Of a DNA stretch of 64,000 nucleotides, positions 61,085 to 64,000 are shown piece after piece; positions within the stretch are counted from its first letter, which is position 1; the number at the start of each line of letters is the position of its first letter. The DNA comes from Luidia sarsii. Lineage: Eukaryota > Echinodermata > Asteroidea > Paxillosida > Luidiidae. Position numbers and translations under genes: made by a program. The notes beneath the pieces are model-generated. The model had not been told where the DNA came from, made no database searches, and was given only the letters and a program-made list of their open reading frames with translations. The DNA is taken from positions 31,221,944 to 31,285,943 of the forward strand of contig OX465102.1 in the NCBI GenBank assembly GCA_949987565.1, written 5' to 3'.

Positions 61085-61185
61085 TTGCCCATTTTTCCTG
61101 ATTGGAAAACTACAGGCAGCTTGGCTGGGATGCAAGCCTGCAACTCCTGCTTCAAAGACCCGGCGTCTCTGGTCGAGGTCATGGG
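61085..61185 (-). repeat. Degenerate SINE copy sharing the array-spacer body
   Basis: On the minus strand, CATCCCAGCCAAGCTGCCTG is followed by TAGTTTTCC and ATGGGCAAAGCATC. This matches the spacer segment AATCCCAGCCAAGCTGCCTG, TTTTCC. The B box is damaged (GGCTTGCATCCC). It is an independent dispersed copy of the sequence that ends each array spacer. Confidence 0.68.
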
Positions 61186-61599
61186 CTGCGATCTAGACTC
61201 AAATAGCTCTGAATGTCACGGCCAATCACAAATATGCTATAATTCAATCAAGTATGTTCTCTTTCTCACCCTGAGCTTGAATCATCCAATGAACGATTCA
61301 AGGACTACATGTCCAGGATGTTTGAATTTCTGTTCTTATCCAGAGAGGCAAGAGTTGACTTTCTCTGCCCATTCTATCATCATTAATTAGTGTCTTTAGT
61401 TCAGCTAATTCACCATCTCCTTCTTGTGTCTGAAGAAGTAACATTCATTGGGGTTAGGAAGTGTTCAGCAGTTGTACGTGCAGTCCCTTTTTCAAGTTTA
61501 TTGCAGTTTTTGATCCAGGAATAGAGAAGGAGTGGATGGCCGTTAATTTTGTTGTGGGGGTCCCCAGTCTGAAAATATATATCTATGAAATAATGCAGA

Positions 61600-61711
61600 A
61601 ATGTTGCAAACTGTTAACTGGAAAGAATGACATGAAACCTACCAACCTTAAGCAAACACACTTAAACAAAGGGGGATGTGATATTTTGATCATAGCAGGA
61701 ACTTTATCAAA
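61600..61711. repeat. Diverged copy of the foldback family left half
   Basis: TGTTGCAAACTGTTAACTGG, AAAGAATGACATG and later ATATTTTGATCATAGCAGGA, ACTTTATCAAAG follow the same order as the left half of the 51.4-kb element (TTGCAAACTGCTCACTGA ... AATGACCTGC ... TTTCGATCCTAGCAGGACC). Confidence 0.6.
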
Positions 61712-61867
61712 GTCATTTTTTCATCCAAGCAGTACCTCTCTAAGCATTGAAATGTTCAAGGAGATAAATAAAAATGAATGTGCTGGAAAAATCTGACTAC
61801 CTGTATGCCAAACTATTTGAGCAACTTTGTATCTGATATGGTACGATTTTTCCAATTTTAGTTTTGG

Positions 61868-62015
61868 GACTTGCCGTTTTGATGCTAGCAGAATTTCTCT
61901 CAGACAACACAATTTAAAAGAAACTGTTTTTAGTTTTTTTGCATGGTGTGTTTTTAGCAGTATGTAGGTTGGTCTTTTTTGACATTTTGATCCTAGCAAG
62001 TCCTTTCTCAAATGT
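61868..62015. repeat. Two diverged arm fragments of the foldback family
   Basis: GACTTGCCGTTTTGATGCTA, GCAGAATTTCTCTCA near 61868 and GACATTTTGATCCTAGCAAG, TCCTTTCTCAAATG near 61981 are both in the left-arm orientation. Confidence 0.5.
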
Positions 62016-63485
62016 CTGAGTTTGGTCTAATTTTACTCAAACAAAATTGACTGGAAACTTTCGAACAATTTTGAAAAATGGCAAAGAAAACTTTGACTTG
62101 ACTGGGACATGGTAAGTCAGCAAGCACGTTACACCGTTCTTGAAATACTCTGGTATTTTTTAATTGATAATTTGTGGAGTCAAGTTAATTGTGTGTGTGT
62201 TTTTCCCAAGAGATGTTTTCGTCAGAACCGATTTTGAGGCCGAGTTTGACGAGAAACATTTCCCACATTCAGCGGCTGGCTTTGGAGGGGTTCTGTTTGT
62301 TGCCGGTCATGCACAGCTGAGTCCAGACTGAGAGACGAGATCACTGCAGGTAGCCGACCCACAAACCCTGAGCCTCAGAGGCCAGAGTCTTTTCAGCCTG
62401 GACCCCTAGACCCTTAGACTTAGCCACGGCTAATCCCCCGGCCTTCGTCTGGCTGTCACGGCGACCCTGCCGGTTGGCAAGAAACACTCACAAGTAGCCC
62501 CTGTGATAGCAGTGGCAGTACTGACTACTGACAGGCAGTTGGTCCTTGTCTTGTGTGTGGTATGCGCAGCAACTGACTGCTGGTGCTAAGAGGGGACCCC
62601 ACAGTTGAAAACATCTTGTCCGTGTTTGTGACGGCATACTCTCTTGTATTTCATTCATACCAGGCATCCCCACAGTACACCAGACACAGGATACAGTCTG
62701 ATAGCAGGGACTTTCAACTGTTTGTCTGTGACTATGGTGAAGCGTTGCTTGTTTGATAGGGATGTTTCTTAACACTCAGATAGCCGGGCTGGCTGCTTTC
62801 ACAAGTCTGAGGTAACTTTGCCTCGTTCAGAGCAATGTATACAAGCCACGCACCCTGCCCAGCAGATGTAAATACTCATGACATGTGTATGAACTGATGC
62901 GCCATTGTGATCATTTCATAGATTCCTCTCAGGTTAAAGTGAAGAGGGAACTGGATATTTGTGTACCTTGGAAGCCACTAAGTGCTGTCACAAACACTCA
63001 GCTATGCTTCATGTGCTGGGTCCTTGACAATGATATAAGCACAGTAGACCAGTGTTGGCATTGCAGCAGCCTTCTCTACCCTTCTCCTTAGAGGACTGCT
63101 TTGACCGCAAACTATACCAGCTTTCCCTGAGCTGCAACCATCACCTCCATAAATTCCTTCCACTTTTTGACACGGCCCAGGGCTTTTGGTTTCTGTCAAG
63201 ACCTTGGACATGTCGTTGGGTTGAAGAGCAGCAGTAGTGTAGTGATATCTCAATTACTGCAGTGTGATATCTATTTTTGTGACTGATAAACAAGTCTTGT
63301 GCAGAGGATTATCTGTGATTAGATTTGATTATAAGTGAACTGTCAAGGTCTTCAAGAACCAGGTAAGGTAAAGTCAATCTTCTTTTGTCAAATCTGTAGT
63401 TTTTATCTGAGCTTAGTTTAATGAGCATCTTCAGAGCTTGCGTTTTGATTATGATCATCCCATGATGATAAAAAAAATAAAAATT
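62016..63485. other. No gene recognised
   Basis: Non-coding by appearance. Short ORFs show no domain. A consensus-like splice donor (CCAG|GTAAGG at about 63360) could end an unrecognised exon, but nothing upstream of it looks coding. Confidence 0.35.
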
Positions 63486-63534
63486 GAAAGTTTTATTGCA
63501 TTTTGGTAATTTTAGTCAGTAAGCAGTTTGCAAC
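63486..63534 (+). repeat. Outer end fragment of the foldback family
   Basis: GAAAGTTTTATTGCATTTTG, GTAATTTTAGTCAGTAAGCA, GTTTGCAAC matches the outer right end seen at 53.2 and 55.4 kb, without the core. Confidence 0.65.
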
Positions 63535-64000
63535 ATTTTTGTATATCAAAATTGAAAGTTGCCCAAAAACACAAGGCCCCAAAAGGCCACTCAATGTGAG
63601 TACAGGAATAATGCTCAAATGTAACGCTACATGTAGTATGACACCAAAGCGCTTTGGTGGAGTTTACATCAGTCGGTAGCTAATTGATTCTCCAGACATG
63701 TACATGTACATGTGCATGAACTCTGTAAGGTCACTGAACTGACCCTGTAGTCTCATGATGCCCTGGATCAGTTGCAGCCACCATGTCCAAAAAGGCTCCT
63801 GCAACCACCCACAACCCCCACCCCTTCTCCAATAATCACAGGAAAACCAATCTGTCCAATGGTATGGCCCTCACAACCCTGTAGCCTACATGTCTCTTGC
63901 ACAACAACTGGGCCACTGGTTCCTACCAGGCCCTCCCTCTGCTAATCAGCTCTGACATTGGCCGGCCATTTGGCCGGGGAGGAGGTCCCTGTGTTATTGT
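63535..64000. other. No gene; ACATGT microsatellite
   Basis: CATGTACATGTACATGT at 63698-63714 and related words. The remainder shows no ORF or repeat. The sequence is cut by the window end. Confidence 0.45.

Overview
The window looks like genomic DNA of a eukaryote, most likely a marine invertebrate deuterostome, possibly an echinoderm. That assignment is an inference. It rests on tRNA-derived SINEs with an internal Pol III B box and a GGCAAnnCACTGAGCA tail, many small inverted-repeat (MITE-like) elements, ACATGT-rich microsatellites and a Ty3/Gypsy retroelement with a tRNA-Ser-type primer site. No bacterial-style operon is visible. I found no confident host protein-coding gene. Almost everything recognisable is repetitive or mobile.

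Layout: (1) 1-25059 is a minisatellite of an 87-bp unit, about 270 units. Four copies of a ~394-bp non-tandem spacer interrupt it. Each spacer ends in a SINE-like piece whose tail runs straight into the 87-bp unit. A near-perfect 6573-bp tandem duplication covers about 1100-14160. (2) 25060-29220 is a second minisatellite with a 42-bp unit (about 100 units), part of it organised as a 420-bp higher-order repeat. (3) 29231-37921 is a Ty3/Gypsy element: a putative 5' LTR, a tRNA-Ser-like primer binding site, a gag region that opens with a helix-hairpin-helix domain, a CCHC knuckle, protease, reverse transcriptase, RNase H and a DD35E integrase. All of gag-pol is broken by frameshifts and stops, and a small inverted-repeat element sits between gag and protease. 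Downstream of integrase is an intact 496-codon ORF with zinc-finger-like motifs fused to a TatD/TATDN2-like nuclease domain. I could see no matching 3' LTR. (4) 38478-39490 is a third minisatellite with a 20-bp unit (about 50 units). (5) 39900-64000 is non-coding DNA filled with MITEs, foldback elements and degenerate SINEs. One dispersed foldback family (core GGTCCTGCTAGGATCGAAAC, outer end TTGCAAACTGCTCACTGA) occurs a dozen or so times, as full, half or fragment copies, between 47.5 and 63.6 kb.

The points most worth a second look are the TatD-like nuclease ORF in the env position of a Gypsy element, the helix-hairpin-helix domain at the start of its gag region, the sequence link between the SINE tail and the 87-bp minisatellite unit, and the long-arm foldback family. 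Long open frames through the arrays on both strands follow from unit lengths divisible by three and are not annotated as genes.
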